A stretch of DNA of 64,000 nucleotides from Thalassotalea sp. (GTDB lineage: Bacteria; Pseudomonadota; Gammaproteobacteria; Enterobacterales; Alteromonadaceae), in the NCBI GenBank assembly GCA_029237915.1, contig JAQWHD010000036.1:50949-114948 (forward strand). Direction: 5' to 3'. The translations under genes were made by a program, and so were the position numbers. The notes beneath the pieces are model-generated. The model saw only the letters and a list, made by a program, of their open reading frames with translations. It ran no database searches and had not been told where the DNA came from. Of this stretch, positions 11,870 through 19,799 are shown piece by piece (positions within the stretch are counted from its first letter, which is position 1; every line of letters starts with the position of its first letter).

Positions 11870-13987
11870 TTATTTTCTTGGTCGTGTAACACGTTCTACA
11901 TCGACCATGAGTTTAATTTTTCTAATAATATTTGCAATATGTACACGGTCACGACAGGTGATTTCCATAGTAACCAAATAAATATTTGAGTCTTTTTCTT
12001 CAGAGTTTAAGCTGCGAATATTCGATTCACTCTGTGATATCACCGAGGTCAGTTTAGCTAATGCACCGTGATGATTAATAATCTCAATTCTTAATGCAGC
12101 AACAAACTCTTTATCGATGTCATTATCCCATTTTACTGGGAAGAATTTACCTAATTCTTTCTCACGACCATTGATGTTACGACAACCATCTTGATGTACC
12201 ATCAAGCCTTTGCCTGAGCTAATATAAGCAACAATATCATCACCAGGGATCGGGTGACAACATTTACCATAGCTTACTAACATGCCTTCAGAGCCTTTAA
12301 TTGGCATCTTAGCTTTGCCATAGCTTGGCTCTTCGGTATCGTCACTGAATTCACCAGTAAGTCGTCTAGCAATACCTATACTTAGTTCATTACCAAGACC
12401 TATGTTGGTCATTAAGTCATCTAAGGTTTTATAACCCGTATCTTTGACAACTTCGTTAATGGTTTGCAGGTCAATGTCACTTAATTTGTTAGCGCCTAAG
12501 GCGTGGGTCAATAGCCTATGACCTAAATTTAGAGATTCATTTTGTTCCATTGAACGTAAATAGCTACGGATTTGTGTTCGTGCCTTGGCGGTAACTACAA
12601 AATTTAACCAGGTTGCATTCGGGCGCGCGCCGGTTGATGTGATTACTTCAATGATTTGTCCTGATAATAATGGTTTGCGCAACGGGTATGGTTTGCGTTC
12701 TACTTTTGCACCAACACAACTATTACCAACATCAGTATGCACAGCATAAGCAAAATCAACTGCGGTAGCCCCCATAGGTAATTCAATAATTTTTCCATCT
12801 GGGGTGAAAACGTAAATTTCTTCTGGGAATAAATCGGTTTTAACGTTTTCGATAAATTCAAACGAGCTACCTGCACTTTGCTGTAATTCAAGTAAGCTTT
12901 GCATCCACTTACGAGCTCTTACTTGTGCCGTTGTACCCGAACTATCGTCTTTGTCTTGTTTATAAAGCCAATGCGCAGCAACACCTTTGTCTGCCATTTG
13001 ATCCATATCTTGAGTACGAATTTGAATTTCAACAGGGATACCATAAGGGCCAATGAGTGAGGTATGCAGTGATTGATAGCCGTTTGATTTTGGAATGGCA
13101 ATGTAGTCTTTAAAGCGAGTTTCAATTGGTTTAAATAAGTTATGCACAGCGCCAAGAGCGCGATAACAAGTATCGTAACTTTCATCTACAACAATGCGAA
13201 ACGCATAAATATCCATAACTTCATTGAACATTAGTTCTTTGTTGAGCATTTTTCTATAAATAGAATAGAGATGTTTCTCGCGGCCCACTACTTCAGCTTT
13301 AATGCCAAATTCGGCTAAGCGACTTTCGATTTCATCTTGGATATTAGCGATAATTTCTTTACGATTGCCACGAGCTTGAATGACTGCTTCTTTTAATGCG
13401 CGCGAGCGCATAGGGTAGAGCGCTTCAAAGCCTAATACTTCAAGCTCACTTTTTATGCCATGAATACCTAAGCGATTGGCTATTGGGGCATAAATATCAA
13501 GAGTTTCGCGGGCTATTCTTCTGCGCTTATCAGGGCGTAAAGAGCCTAATGTACGCATGTTGTGAGTACGATCGGCAAGTTTAATTAAAATGACGCGAAT
13601 ATCTTGTACCATCGCCATGATCATTTTTCTAAAGTTTTCAGCTTGTGCTTCTTGGTGATTACTAAAACTTAACTTATCAAGCTTACTAACCCCTTCAACT
13701 AACTCGGCCACGGTACTACCAAAGAGTTCAGCAAGTTCATCTTGCGTTACAGGAGTGTCTTCAATTACATCATGTAGTAAAGCGGCCATTAAGGTTTCAT
13801 GGTCTAAATGCATGTCAGCTAAATTGCGGGCAACTGCTACGGGATGAGTAATATAAGGATCGCCACTAGAGCGCATTTGTCCATCATGAGCATCATGGGC
13901 AACGACATACGCCTTTTTTAATAGATCGATGTGTTCTTTCGATAAATAAGTTTCGGCTTGTTTTTTTAGAGGTTCAAAAAGATACAA
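11870..13987 (-). CDS. spoT: Bifunctional (p)ppGpp synthetase/hydrolase SpoT
   Basis: 705 residues. Domains in order: HD hydrolase (His48, His72-Asp73, Glu76-Asp77 of the LLHDVIEDT motif), the synthetase domain (about 200-340), TGS (about 385-447, starting DLFPEEIYVFTPDG), and a C-terminal ACT domain (about 630-705). The synthetase contains RFKD (in ETRFKDYIAIPK), the signature of bifunctional Rel/SpoT proteins as opposed to the monofunctional RelA type, so an active hydrolase is expected. It controls the stringent response. It lies downstream of gmk-rpoZ, separated from rpoZ by a terminator. Confidence 0.97.
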   Translation of the reverse strand: MYLFEPLKKQAETYLSKEHIDLLKKAYVVAHDAHDGQMRSSGDPYITHPVAVARNLADMHLDHETLMAALLHDVIEDTPVTQDELAELFGSTVAELVEGVSKLDKLSFSNHQEAQAENFRKMIMAMVQDIRVILIKLADRTHNMRTLGSLRPDKRRRIARETLDIYAPIANRLGIHGIKSELEVLGFEALYPMRSRALKEAVIQARGNRKEIIANIQDEIESRLAEFGIKAEVVGREKHLYSIYRKMLNKELMFNEVMDIYAFRIVVDESYDTCYRALGAVHNLFKPIETRFKDYIAIPKSNGYQSLHTSLIGPYGIPVEIQIRTQDMDQMADKGVAAHWLYKQDKDDSSGTTAQVRARKWMQSLLELQQSAGSSFEFIENVKTDLFPEEIYVFTPDGKIIELPMGATAVDFAYAVHTDVGNSCVGAKVERKPYPLRKPLLSGQIIEVITSTGARPNATWLNFVVTAKARTQIRSYLRSMEQNESLNLGHRLLTHALGANKLSDIDLQTINEVVKDTGYKTLDDLMTNIGLGNELSIGIARRLTGEFSDDTEEPSYGKAKMPIKGSEGMLVSYGKCCHPIPGDDIVAYISSGKGLMVHQDGCRNINGREKELGKFFPVKWDNDIDKEFVAALRIEIINHHGALAKLTSVISQSESNIRSLNSEEKDSNIYLVTMEITCRDRVHIANIIRKIKLMVDVERVTRPRK

Positions 13988-14077
13988 CTAGAGCTCCTAT
14001 GCCCTCAATACATGGCATATGTTCAAGGTATAAAATACAGAATACGATAATTAAATATAAATAGGAATATAAAAATA

Positions 14078-14103
14078 AAGCCAATGATTTGCATCATTGG
14101 CTT
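14078..14103 (-). terminator. Rho-independent terminator after rpoZ
   Basis: On the minus strand an 11-bp perfect stem (AAGCCAATGAT / ATCATTGGCTT, 4-base loop) is followed by TATTTTTATA. It sits between rpoZ and spoT, so spoT either needs read-through or has its own promoter in 13988-14077. Confidence 0.8.
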
Positions 14104-14142
14104 AAATTTTTATGTGGTGCTTAACGAGTTTAATAATGATTA

Positions 14143-14418
14143 TTAAACTTGACCACCAACAATTGCTGCTACAGCGGCTAATTCTGCAGAATCTTGCTGA
14201 ACTTGATGCTGACGGTCAGCATTGTCCATGATTTCTGTAGTGATTAAATCAGCTTCAATTTCACGTAGAGCTAATACAGTAGGCTTATCATTTTCTACAG
14301 GAACTAATGGTTCTTTACCACCAGTAGCGATTTGACGAGCACGACGAGATGCAATTAACACCAAGTCAAAACGATTACCAACTTTTTCAACAGCATCTTC
14401 AACAGTAACGCGAGCCAT
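14143..14418 (-). CDS. rpoZ: RNA polymerase omega subunit
   Basis: 91 residues, identical in length to E. coli omega. The start [20 protein letters not shown] and the [12 protein letters not shown] segment are diagnostic. Omega helps assemble RNA polymerase and forms part of a ppGpp-binding site with beta', which fits its place next to spoT. It lies 132 bases downstream of gmk on the same strand. Confidence 0.97.
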   Translation of the reverse strand: MARVTVEDAVEKVGNRFDLVLIASRRARQIATGGKEPLVPVENDKPTVLALREIEADLITTEIMDNADRQHQVQQDSAELAAVAAIVGGQV

Positions 14419-14550
14419 TTATATACTCCAAGGGAACAAAATTTTTTAAATAAGTCAGCCATTTTACTAAATGCTTAAACTTTATGCTAGTAGAAAAATC
14501 GATCTAAGCACAAATATTGCTAATTAACCTGATAAATCATCGCTATATTG

Positions 14551-15177
14551 TTATTTTTGCAACAAACGATTAAATAGCTCTTGGTGTTTAAGCGCTTGTT
14601 GGGCTTGTTTGAGGCGTTGATTTTCAACAATGATGGTTAACTCATTTAAAGCGTTATCAAAATTGTCATTAATAATAATATAATCAAATTCTTGATAGTG
14701 AGAACATTCTGCTTGCGCTCGGTCCATACGGCCTTGAATTGTGGCGTCATCATCTTGGCCACGCTTTCTTAAACGTTGCTCTAACTCTTCACGACTTGGC
14801 GGGCAAATGAATACGGTTGTTACTTGTGGCTTTTTCAAGCGAACCTGCTGTGCTCCTTGCCAGTCGATATCTAAAAATACATCAACGCCTTTAGCTAATT
14901 GCTCATCTATGGCGGATTCAGAAGTGCCGTAATAGTTACCAAAGACCTCGGCCCATTCGTAAAAATCATTAGATTTAACTGAACTTTTAAATTTTTCAAC
15001 AGAAACAAAATGATAATGGCTACCATCTTCTTCACCAGGACGCGGCTGGCGAGTGGTGTGCGATACTGAAACTTGAATAGGGCGAGCGGAGTCTTGTTGT
15101 AAATACGCGCTAATTAAGCTTGATTTACCGGCGCCGCTTGGTGCTGAAAGAATAAATAAATTGCCTGGTACCGTCAC
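14551..15177 (-). CDS. gmk: Guanylate kinase
   Basis: 208 residues; phosphorylates GMP to GDP. The P-loop [10 protein letters not shown] lies at residues 11-20, followed by the GMP-binding segment [20 protein letters not shown] and the YGTSESAI region. It is the first gene of the gmk-rpoZ-spoT-ridA-trmH-recG run. The 550 bases upstream up to the aminotransferase contain its promoter and a possible small RNA terminator (15403-15426). Confidence 0.97.
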   Translation of the reverse strand: MTVPGNLFILSAPSGAGKSSLISAYLQQDSARPIQVSVSHTTRQPRPGEEDGSHYHFVSVEKFKSSVKSNDFYEWAEVFGNYYGTSESAIDEQLAKGVDVFLDIDWQGAQQVRLKKPQVTTVFICPPSREELEQRLRKRGQDDDATIQGRMDRAQAECSHYQEFDYIIINDNFDNALNELTIIVENQRLKQAQQALKHQELFNRLLQK

Positions 15178-15397
15178 AACAACCTCTGTGTTTACCGAAT
15201 ATTCGGATATGTTTATAGACCAAGTTAATTAACCGATCTTAGGAAATGTTCAAGCGAGTCATTCTAACTTAAAATTGCTTTATTCTCTAAATATAATTTT
15301 ATATTTAACAAATTTTAATAAAATGTTTACTTACTACTACCAATTAAATGAATTGTTATAAAACCAGCAAGTGATTTTGACTGAGAATAGCAGAAAG

Positions 15398-15530
15398 AAA
15401 AACGCCACTCATAAAAATGAGTGGCGGTGACAGATCCGTTGATTATGACTTCTTTGGGTCACTTGCAACATTTGGCTAGCAATTAGCAGGTTTTATTAAT
15501 TATTATTATTAAGTGTATTTCTACGCCCGT
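15398..15530 (-). ncRNA. Candidate small RNA upstream of gmk
   Basis: The stretch between the aminotransferase terminator and the orphan terminator at 15403-15426 has no open reading frame of note. On the minus strand it includes GGGCGTAGAAATACACT (about 15513-15529), an AT-rich spacer, and then a non-repetitive mixed-composition segment leading into the strong GC hairpin with a U-tail. This layout fits a small RNA of about 100-130 nt. The 5' end is not defined: I see no convincing -35/-10 pair. It does not resemble 6S, SRP RNA or Spot 42 beyond the terminator shape. Confidence 0.3.
15403..15426 (-). terminator. Orphan Rho-independent terminator
   Basis: A perfect 10-bp stem (CGCCACTCAT / ATGAGTGGCG, AAAA loop) is followed on the minus strand by TTTTTCTTTC. 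The plus-strand side has no T-run. The nearest minus-strand gene upstream (the aminotransferase) already has its own terminator at 15667-15690, so this hairpin must end some other transcript. Confidence 0.8.
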
Positions 15531-15666
15531 TAAAGAACTTATCCAAAGTAGAATAATTAGGCAATTAACTAATCATTAAATAGTTGTCATTAAATTATCT
15601 AATATTTACATAATGCAAGTAATATCAGTTGGTTAGCTATTTTTTTATTTTTGGTTTAGGCATAAA

Positions 15667-15690
15667 AAAAGCTTCAATAATGAAGCTTTT
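15667..15690 (-). terminator. Terminator of the aminotransferase gene
   Basis: A 10-bp stem (AAAAGCTTCA / TGAAGCTTTT, ATAA loop) with a TTTTTTTATG tail on the minus strand, 40 bases after the stop codon at 15731. Confidence 0.85.
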
Positions 15691-15730
15691 AATAGTTTTA
15701 AGTCTTTTTTCGCTAAGTTTAATGCTTAAA

Positions 15731-16918
15731 TTAAAGCACTTTAGCAATCGATTGCGCTAAATATTCAACGTTGCTGTTAGCAATACCTGCAATACTCATA
15801 CGGCTTGAACCAACCATGTAAATACTGTATTCGTCTTGTAATTGTTGCACTTGCACAGGTGTTATACCTAAGAAAGAGAACATACCTTTTTGCGTAGTGA
15901 TAAAGTTAAAATCACGCTCTACACCTTGAGCTTTTAAGTTATCTACTAACAGCTGACGATTACCATTAATACGATTTCTCATTACTGCTAATTCTTCATG
16001 CCACTGCTGGCGAAGTTCATCTGAAGATAAAATTGTTTCCACAATTGCCGCGCCATGAGCTGGTGGCATAGAGTAAATACAACGTACTACACTAAGTAGT
16101 ACTGAGTAAGCTATGTCTGTGGTCGGAACGTCTTTACCTATAATAGTCGTAGCGCCGATACGTTCACGGTATAAGCCAAAGTTCTTAGAACATGAAGTAC
16201 AAAGTACCATTTCATCAACATTTGCCGCCATTAAACGAACACCGTAGGCATCTTCGTCTAAGCCATCACCAAAACCTTGATAAGCCATATCGATTAGTGG
16301 GGTAAAGCCATTTTCAACGGTAAGTGCTACTATTTTTTGCCACTGTAGTTGGTTTAAATCCATACCACTTGGGTTATGACAACAGGCATGGAATAGCACT
16401 ATATCGTCTTTACCAACATTACTAAGCGTAGCTAGCATTTCATCAAATTTTAATGATTTATTCTCGTAATCATAATAAGGGTAAGTTTTAACTGTTAAGC
16501 CAGCAGCTTGAAATAAACCGGTGTGGTTTGCCCAAGTAGGGTCGCTTACCCAAATGGTTGCGCCAGGCTTACAAGAGCGTAAAAATTCAGCAGCAACACG
16601 CAATGCGCCAGTACCACCTGGAGTTGACACAGTACGAACTCGATTTTGTGACAAGATTTCATGGTCACCAAAAACTAGTTTACCCATTTCATCGTTGTAA
16701 CTAGCTGAGCCAGCAGGGCCAATGTAGACCTTGGTATCTTCAGTATCTAAACGAAATTTTTCAGCAGTCTTAACACAATCTAAAATTGCTGTATGACCAG
16801 CTTCATTTTTATAAACGCCAACGCCTAAATCAATTTTTTTAGGGTTTTGATCTACTCTATATTTTGCTAATAAACCTAGAATAGGATCGGCTGGAAGAGC
16901 TGATAAATTACCGAACAT
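15731..16918 (-). CDS. Aromatic amino acid / aspartate aminotransferase (class I)
   Basis: 395 residues from the ATG at 16918, preceded by AAAAGG at a good distance; the open frame extends to 16972 but the extra residues do not look like the family. PLP-dependent transamination of aspartate and/or aromatic amino acids with 2-oxoglutarate. The PLP lysine is Lys245 in SCSKNFGLYRERIG; Trp129 (DPTWANH), the HNPSGMD loop and Asp210/Tyr213 (IDMAYQGF) are conserved. AspC and TyrB cannot be told apart from sequence alone. It stands alone, with its own terminator. Confidence 0.93.
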   Translation of the reverse strand: MFGNLSALPADPILGLLAKYRVDQNPKKIDLGVGVYKNEAGHTAILDCVKTAEKFRLDTEDTKVYIGPAGSASYNDEMGKLVFGDHEILSQNRVRTVSTPGGTGALRVAAEFLRSCKPGATIWVSDPTWANHTGLFQAAGLTVKTYPYYDYENKSLKFDEMLATLSNVGKDDIVLFHACCHNPSGMDLNQLQWQKIVALTVENGFTPLIDMAYQGFGDGLDEDAYGVRLMAANVDEMVLCTSCSKNFGLYRERIGATTIIGKDVPTTDIAYSVLLSVVRCIYSMPPAHGAAIVETILSSDELRQQWHEELAVMRNRINGNRQLLVDNLKAQGVERDFNFITTQKGMFSFLGITPVQVQQLQDEYSIYMVGSSRMSIAGIANSNVEYLAQSIAKVL

Positions 16919-17081
16919 GATACCTTTTACCTTTGAATGGGGCATTCTTAAAATTATTTTTAGAATGCACAATGCTAAACATCAAGAATATATTAGTTAG
17001 CGATGAAAATTAACCCTATTTTATCGAAAATAAGAGTTTTTTTAGAAGTTTTTATTCTTAAACGGTAGAAAGGATTATTAA

Positions 17082-17111
17082 CTAGGTCGGTAATGGGATA
17101 TTTCGACCTAG
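17082..17111. repeat. Inverted repeat between DUF445 gene and aminotransferase
   Basis: CTAGGTCG (17082-17089) and CGACCTAG (17104-17111) are perfect complements around a 14-base spacer, 60 bases after the DUF445 gene stop and about 165 bases before the aminotransferase start. There is no U-tail. It could be an operator or an mRNA hairpin. Confidence 0.35.
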
Positions 17112-17170
17112 CTGAAGTGATATTAAGTGTTTGTTAAACCGCTATAACTAAACCAATTTAGTGAGTGCTA

Positions 17171-17875
17171 TTATCGTAAAAGAGCTGAAATCAAACCGAT
17201 CAAACCACCAAAAATGCCACCCCAAACGACGAGCCAGCCAAGATGTTTACGGATCATGTCCTGAATTATTTCTTTAACTAGTTGTGGTGTTAATTCGTCA
17301 AGACGTTTACTAATAATGCCTTCGACTTTGTCTTTAACACCGCCCAATATTTTAGGTTGCTCTAATTCGGCTTTAACAAGTTCGTTAAAGTTATCACTCT
17401 GGGTAATTTCTACGAAAGACGTTTTCATTTTAATAATGAAAGGTTCTTTTAGTGGAACCAGGGCTTCAGAGCCACCAAACATCGCTAGCATACTGCCAAA
17501 AGATGACTCTTCAATGGTCGTTACTAACGAATCAAATGCGGGTTCTAGATCTAATTTTTCTATAATAGGCACTAAGTTTAAATGGCTAGCAGCCCCTGAA
17601 CTGTCAGATAGAAACTTATCAATGTTTTGATCAGTAAAAAACTGCGTCATCATTAAATCACGGATGCCAATTTTAAATTCTTCAAATCTGGCAGGTATAA
17701 CCCCTGAGCCATATAATCCTGGCACTTTTTCAAGCAGCATATAAATTGCGATGGAGTTAGTGATAGCGCCTGAAACGGCAAATAGGCCAACTGAAAAAAC
17801 TATATCATTGGCTAAAAAGTATCCGCTGACTGCAACGATTAAAGCTATTGCATTAGTAATATAACTCTTGTTCAC
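17171..17875 (-). CDS. DUF445 family membrane protein
   Basis: 234 residues. Two hydrophobic segments at the N-terminus (YITNAIALIVAVSGYFLA and VFSVGLFAVSGAITNSIAIY), a long soluble helical middle, and a C-terminal membrane helix (WLVVWGGIFGGLIGLISALL) give the layout of DUF445 proteins; the AVSGAITNSIAIYMLLEKVPGLYGSGVIPARF stretch, interpreted in parts, carries the family's conserved Asn and the PxxF turn. The family has no established biochemical role. It is monocistronic as far as can be seen, divergent from the cyclophilin gene. Confidence 0.8.
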   Translation of the reverse strand: MNKSYITNAIALIVAVSGYFLANDIVFSVGLFAVSGAITNSIAIYMLLEKVPGLYGSGVIPARFEEFKIGIRDLMMTQFFTDQNIDKFLSDSSGAASHLNLVPIIEKLDLEPAFDSLVTTIEESSFGSMLAMFGGSEALVPLKEPFIIKMKTSFVEITQSDNFNELVKAELEQPKILGGVKDKVEGIISKRLDELTPQLVKEIIQDMIRKHLGWLVVWGGIFGGLIGLISALLR

Positions 17876-18062
17876 TGAGTACGCCTGTATTTATTATTGA
17901 GCAAATGAGTATGTTACCAACCTAGTGATTTAATGTGCAAGATTTAGTTATCTTGTTGTAATTATTATATCTATTTAATTAAAAAAATTGGTATTACAGG
18001 CTTATGTTTCATTATTAATAACTGTGTTATAAATAATGCATCACCTCAAATGAGCACTGCTA

Positions 18063-18914
18063 ATGAAATATTATCTAATTTTAACCCTCGCTTTAGCTTT
18101 AAGTTTTGCAGCACATAGCAAAGCCGAAGACACGCCTGATCAGTGGCGCACACTTGATTTGGATAAAACCATATTACTTGAATTAGAAACTGGGCCGGTA
18201 ATTATTGAACTTAACCCCCAATTCGCGCCAAAACATGTTGAGCAAATTTCTAAACTGGTTACTGCCGGAGAATATGATGGTCAAAGTTTTTATCGGGTAA
18301 TCGATAATTTCGTTGCGCAAGGAGGGATGAATGTTGAAACCACCACAAAACTGCCTTTACTTAAATTAGAATCTGATCATCAACTTACCGCAAGTGATCA
18401 TTTCAGTATGGTCTCGAACAAAGATATGTTTGTTGAAAATACCGCTTTCTTAAATGGCTTTGCTATAGGATTTGAAACTAAAAGTCGTATGAGCTGGTTG
18501 TTACATTGCCCTGGCATTGTTGGTCTATCTAGACAAAATGAGCCTGATACTGGCTCAAGTGATTTTTATATCACCATAGGTCAGGCACCTAGATATTTAG
18601 ATCGAATAATGACTGTTTTTGGCCGAGTAGTGTTTGGTATGGAGCATGTGCAAAAGCTGAATAGAACCGAGAGTATCGAAGGTGACACTCTTGACCGAAG
18701 CATCCATAGCAAAATAATTAAAATGCAGATGATGAGTGATGTGCCAAAAGCCAAGAGGATATTAATTGAAGTAGAACGTACCGATACTGAGCAATTTGAA
18801 AAAAAATTAATCGCTAGAATGACTAGAGAGCATCCGTTCTTCTATATTAAACCGCCGCAAGTACTTGATGTTTGTCAGGTGCCGGTTAATTCTAGGCTAG
18901 TGACAAGTCACTAA
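18063..18914 (+). CDS. Exported cyclophilin-type peptidyl-prolyl isomerase
   Basis: 283 residues with a signal peptide (MKYYLILTLALALSFAAHSKA), so a periplasmic proline isomerase. The cyclophilin core is recognisable: LLELETGPVIIELNPQFAP, then FYRVIDNFVAQGG carrying the catalytic Arg, SSDFYITIGQAPRYLD, and VFGRVVFGMEHVQKL. It is longer than PpiA (about 190 residues), with an insert between the FYRVI and SSDFYI segments and a C-terminal extension of about 60 residues, as seen in other cyclophilin-like proteins of marine gammaproteobacteria. It may fold envelope proteins. Divergent from the DUF445 gene. Confidence 0.88.
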   Translation: MKYYLILTLALALSFAAHSKAEDTPDQWRTLDLDKTILLELETGPVIIELNPQFAPKHVEQISKLVTAGEYDGQSFYRVIDNFVAQGGMNVETTTKLPLLKLESDHQLTASDHFSMVSNKDMFVENTAFLNGFAIGFETKSRMSWLLHCPGIVGLSRQNEPDTGSSDFYITIGQAPRYLDRIMTVFGRVVFGMEHVQKLNRTESIEGDTLDRSIHSKIIKMQMMSDVPKAKRILIEVERTDTEQFEKKLIARMTREHPFFYIKPPQVLDVCQVPVNSRLVTSH

Positions 18915-18928
18915 AGCAATCCAAAAAT

Positions 18929-18953
18929 GAAGCTTATTAGAAATATAAGCTTC
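18929..18953. terminator. Bidirectional terminator between convergent genes
   Basis: GAAGCTTAT (18929-18937) pairs with ATAAGCTTC (18945-18953). On the minus strand ATTTTTGG follows, a usable U-tail for the 18990-19457 gene; on the plus strand the tail is weaker. Confidence 0.6.
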
Positions 18954-18989
18954 TAGTCTTAGGAGATAAAAGTTTTAATTAAGACGTTA

Positions 18990-19457
18990 TTAATTACTTA
19001 GATATTTTAGGGTTTGATTATTTACACATTGAGTAAAGCTTTTTTGGCGTTCACTTCTAGGTAATGCAGCCGTTGCTTGTTCAACCTTATTAAGGCTTGC
19101 CTGTTGCTCTGCTTCAGGTAGTTCACTTAATTGATCCATGAAACAACCTTTAATGCCAAAGTTTAATGCCTTATCTGAACCAATATTATCTTCGCCTAAA
19201 CAAGCCATAAGCTTCTGAGCAAGTAAATTTTTATCCATTTCATTGACCAAATATTCAATACTATATTGAGTTTCTTCAGTTAAATGACAGCCATAATAAA
19301 TATCGGCTACCGCCACTCTAGGCATAAGTTGTTTATGTAACTGTGAAAACTGCTCAACCATTACATCGGGGTTTTTAGAGTTGGCAGGAGTCGTTGAAGT
19401 TTGAGCAAGTACATTCAAACTAAAAACAAGACTAAGAAATAAAATAAGAGTACGCAT
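18990..19457 (-). CDS. Small exported protein of unknown function
   Basis: 155 residues with a clear signal peptide (MRTLILFLSLVFSLNVLA, cleavage before QTS). The mature protein is about 137 residues and contains four cysteines in spaced positions (YGCHL, MACLG, KGCFM, TQCVNN), which suggests two disulfides in the periplasm. I do not recognise the family and infer no function. It converges with the cyclophilin gene, and a predicted small RNA lies just upstream on the same strand. Confidence 0.7.
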   Translation of the reverse strand: MRTLILFLSLVFSLNVLAQTSTTPANSKNPDVMVEQFSQLHKQLMPRVAVADIYYGCHLTEETQYSIEYLVNEMDKNLLAQKLMACLGEDNIGSDKALNFGIKGCFMDQLSELPEAEQQASLNKVEQATAALPRSERQKSFTQCVNNQTLKYLSN

Positions 19458-19567
19458 AAATAATTCTAATTTACTGAAAAAGTTATAGTAGCTTAATTCA
19501 CCTTAGGAATTAAACCCTTTAAGCAATCGCATTTCGTTAAATGCTTGCTACTTGATAAGTTTTAGGC

Positions 19568-19645
19568 AAAAAAAAACACCTGAAAGGTCAGGTGTTATAA
19601 AGGGATATCTCAGGGAGAGAAAATAAATGATTAACTCATTTAATG
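19568..19645 (-). ncRNA. Candidate Hfq-type small RNA
   Basis: On the minus strand a perfect TATAAT box (19652-19657) lies about 7 bases before a putative start near 19645. The following 75-80 nt contain no gene and end in a strong hairpin with a 9-U tail, the usual form of an Hfq-bound small RNA. The unpaired region carries a C/U-rich segment, TTCTCTCCCTGAG (about 19608-19620), complementary to ribosome binding sites (AGGGAGAG). The same bases read on the plus strand give AGGGAGAG followed by a 15-codon frame (19627-19674), an alternative explanation. I do not recognise a named RNA family. Confidence 0.45.
19575..19596 (-). terminator. Orphan Rho-independent terminator with long U-tail
   Basis: A 9-bp perfect stem (AACACCTGA / TCAGGTGTT, AAGG loop) followed on the minus strand by an uninterrupted run of T (complement of the A-run at 19568-19576). 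No minus-strand protein gene precedes it: the next gene upstream (19800) is on the plus strand. Confidence 0.85.
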
Positions 19646-19799
19646 ACTGTAATTATATAGATTCAAAAAACTAAAGCTGTTATCCAAGTGTAATCGTTAG
19701 TGCTAGTTTGTATTGATGTATAAAAATTATATCTGTTTACTGGTAATTTTCTCGATCAGAAACAATAATTAGTCAATAAAAACAAATACAAGGGTAAGT

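Noticed and set aside
12700..13185. Two hydrophobic-looking minus-strand frames inside spoT
   Set aside because: Both are out-of-frame shadows of spoT, whose domains are continuous through the region.
15398..15530. Spot 42 RNA
   Set aside because: Only the shape of the terminal hairpin is similar; the conserved 5' part of Spot 42 is absent.
19627..19674. 15-codon plus-strand frame with AGGGAGAG site as leader peptide of the permease gene
   Set aside because: No run of a single amino acid codon, no alternative hairpins with a U-tail before the permease, and the same bases are better explained by the minus-strand small RNA; kept only as an alternative.
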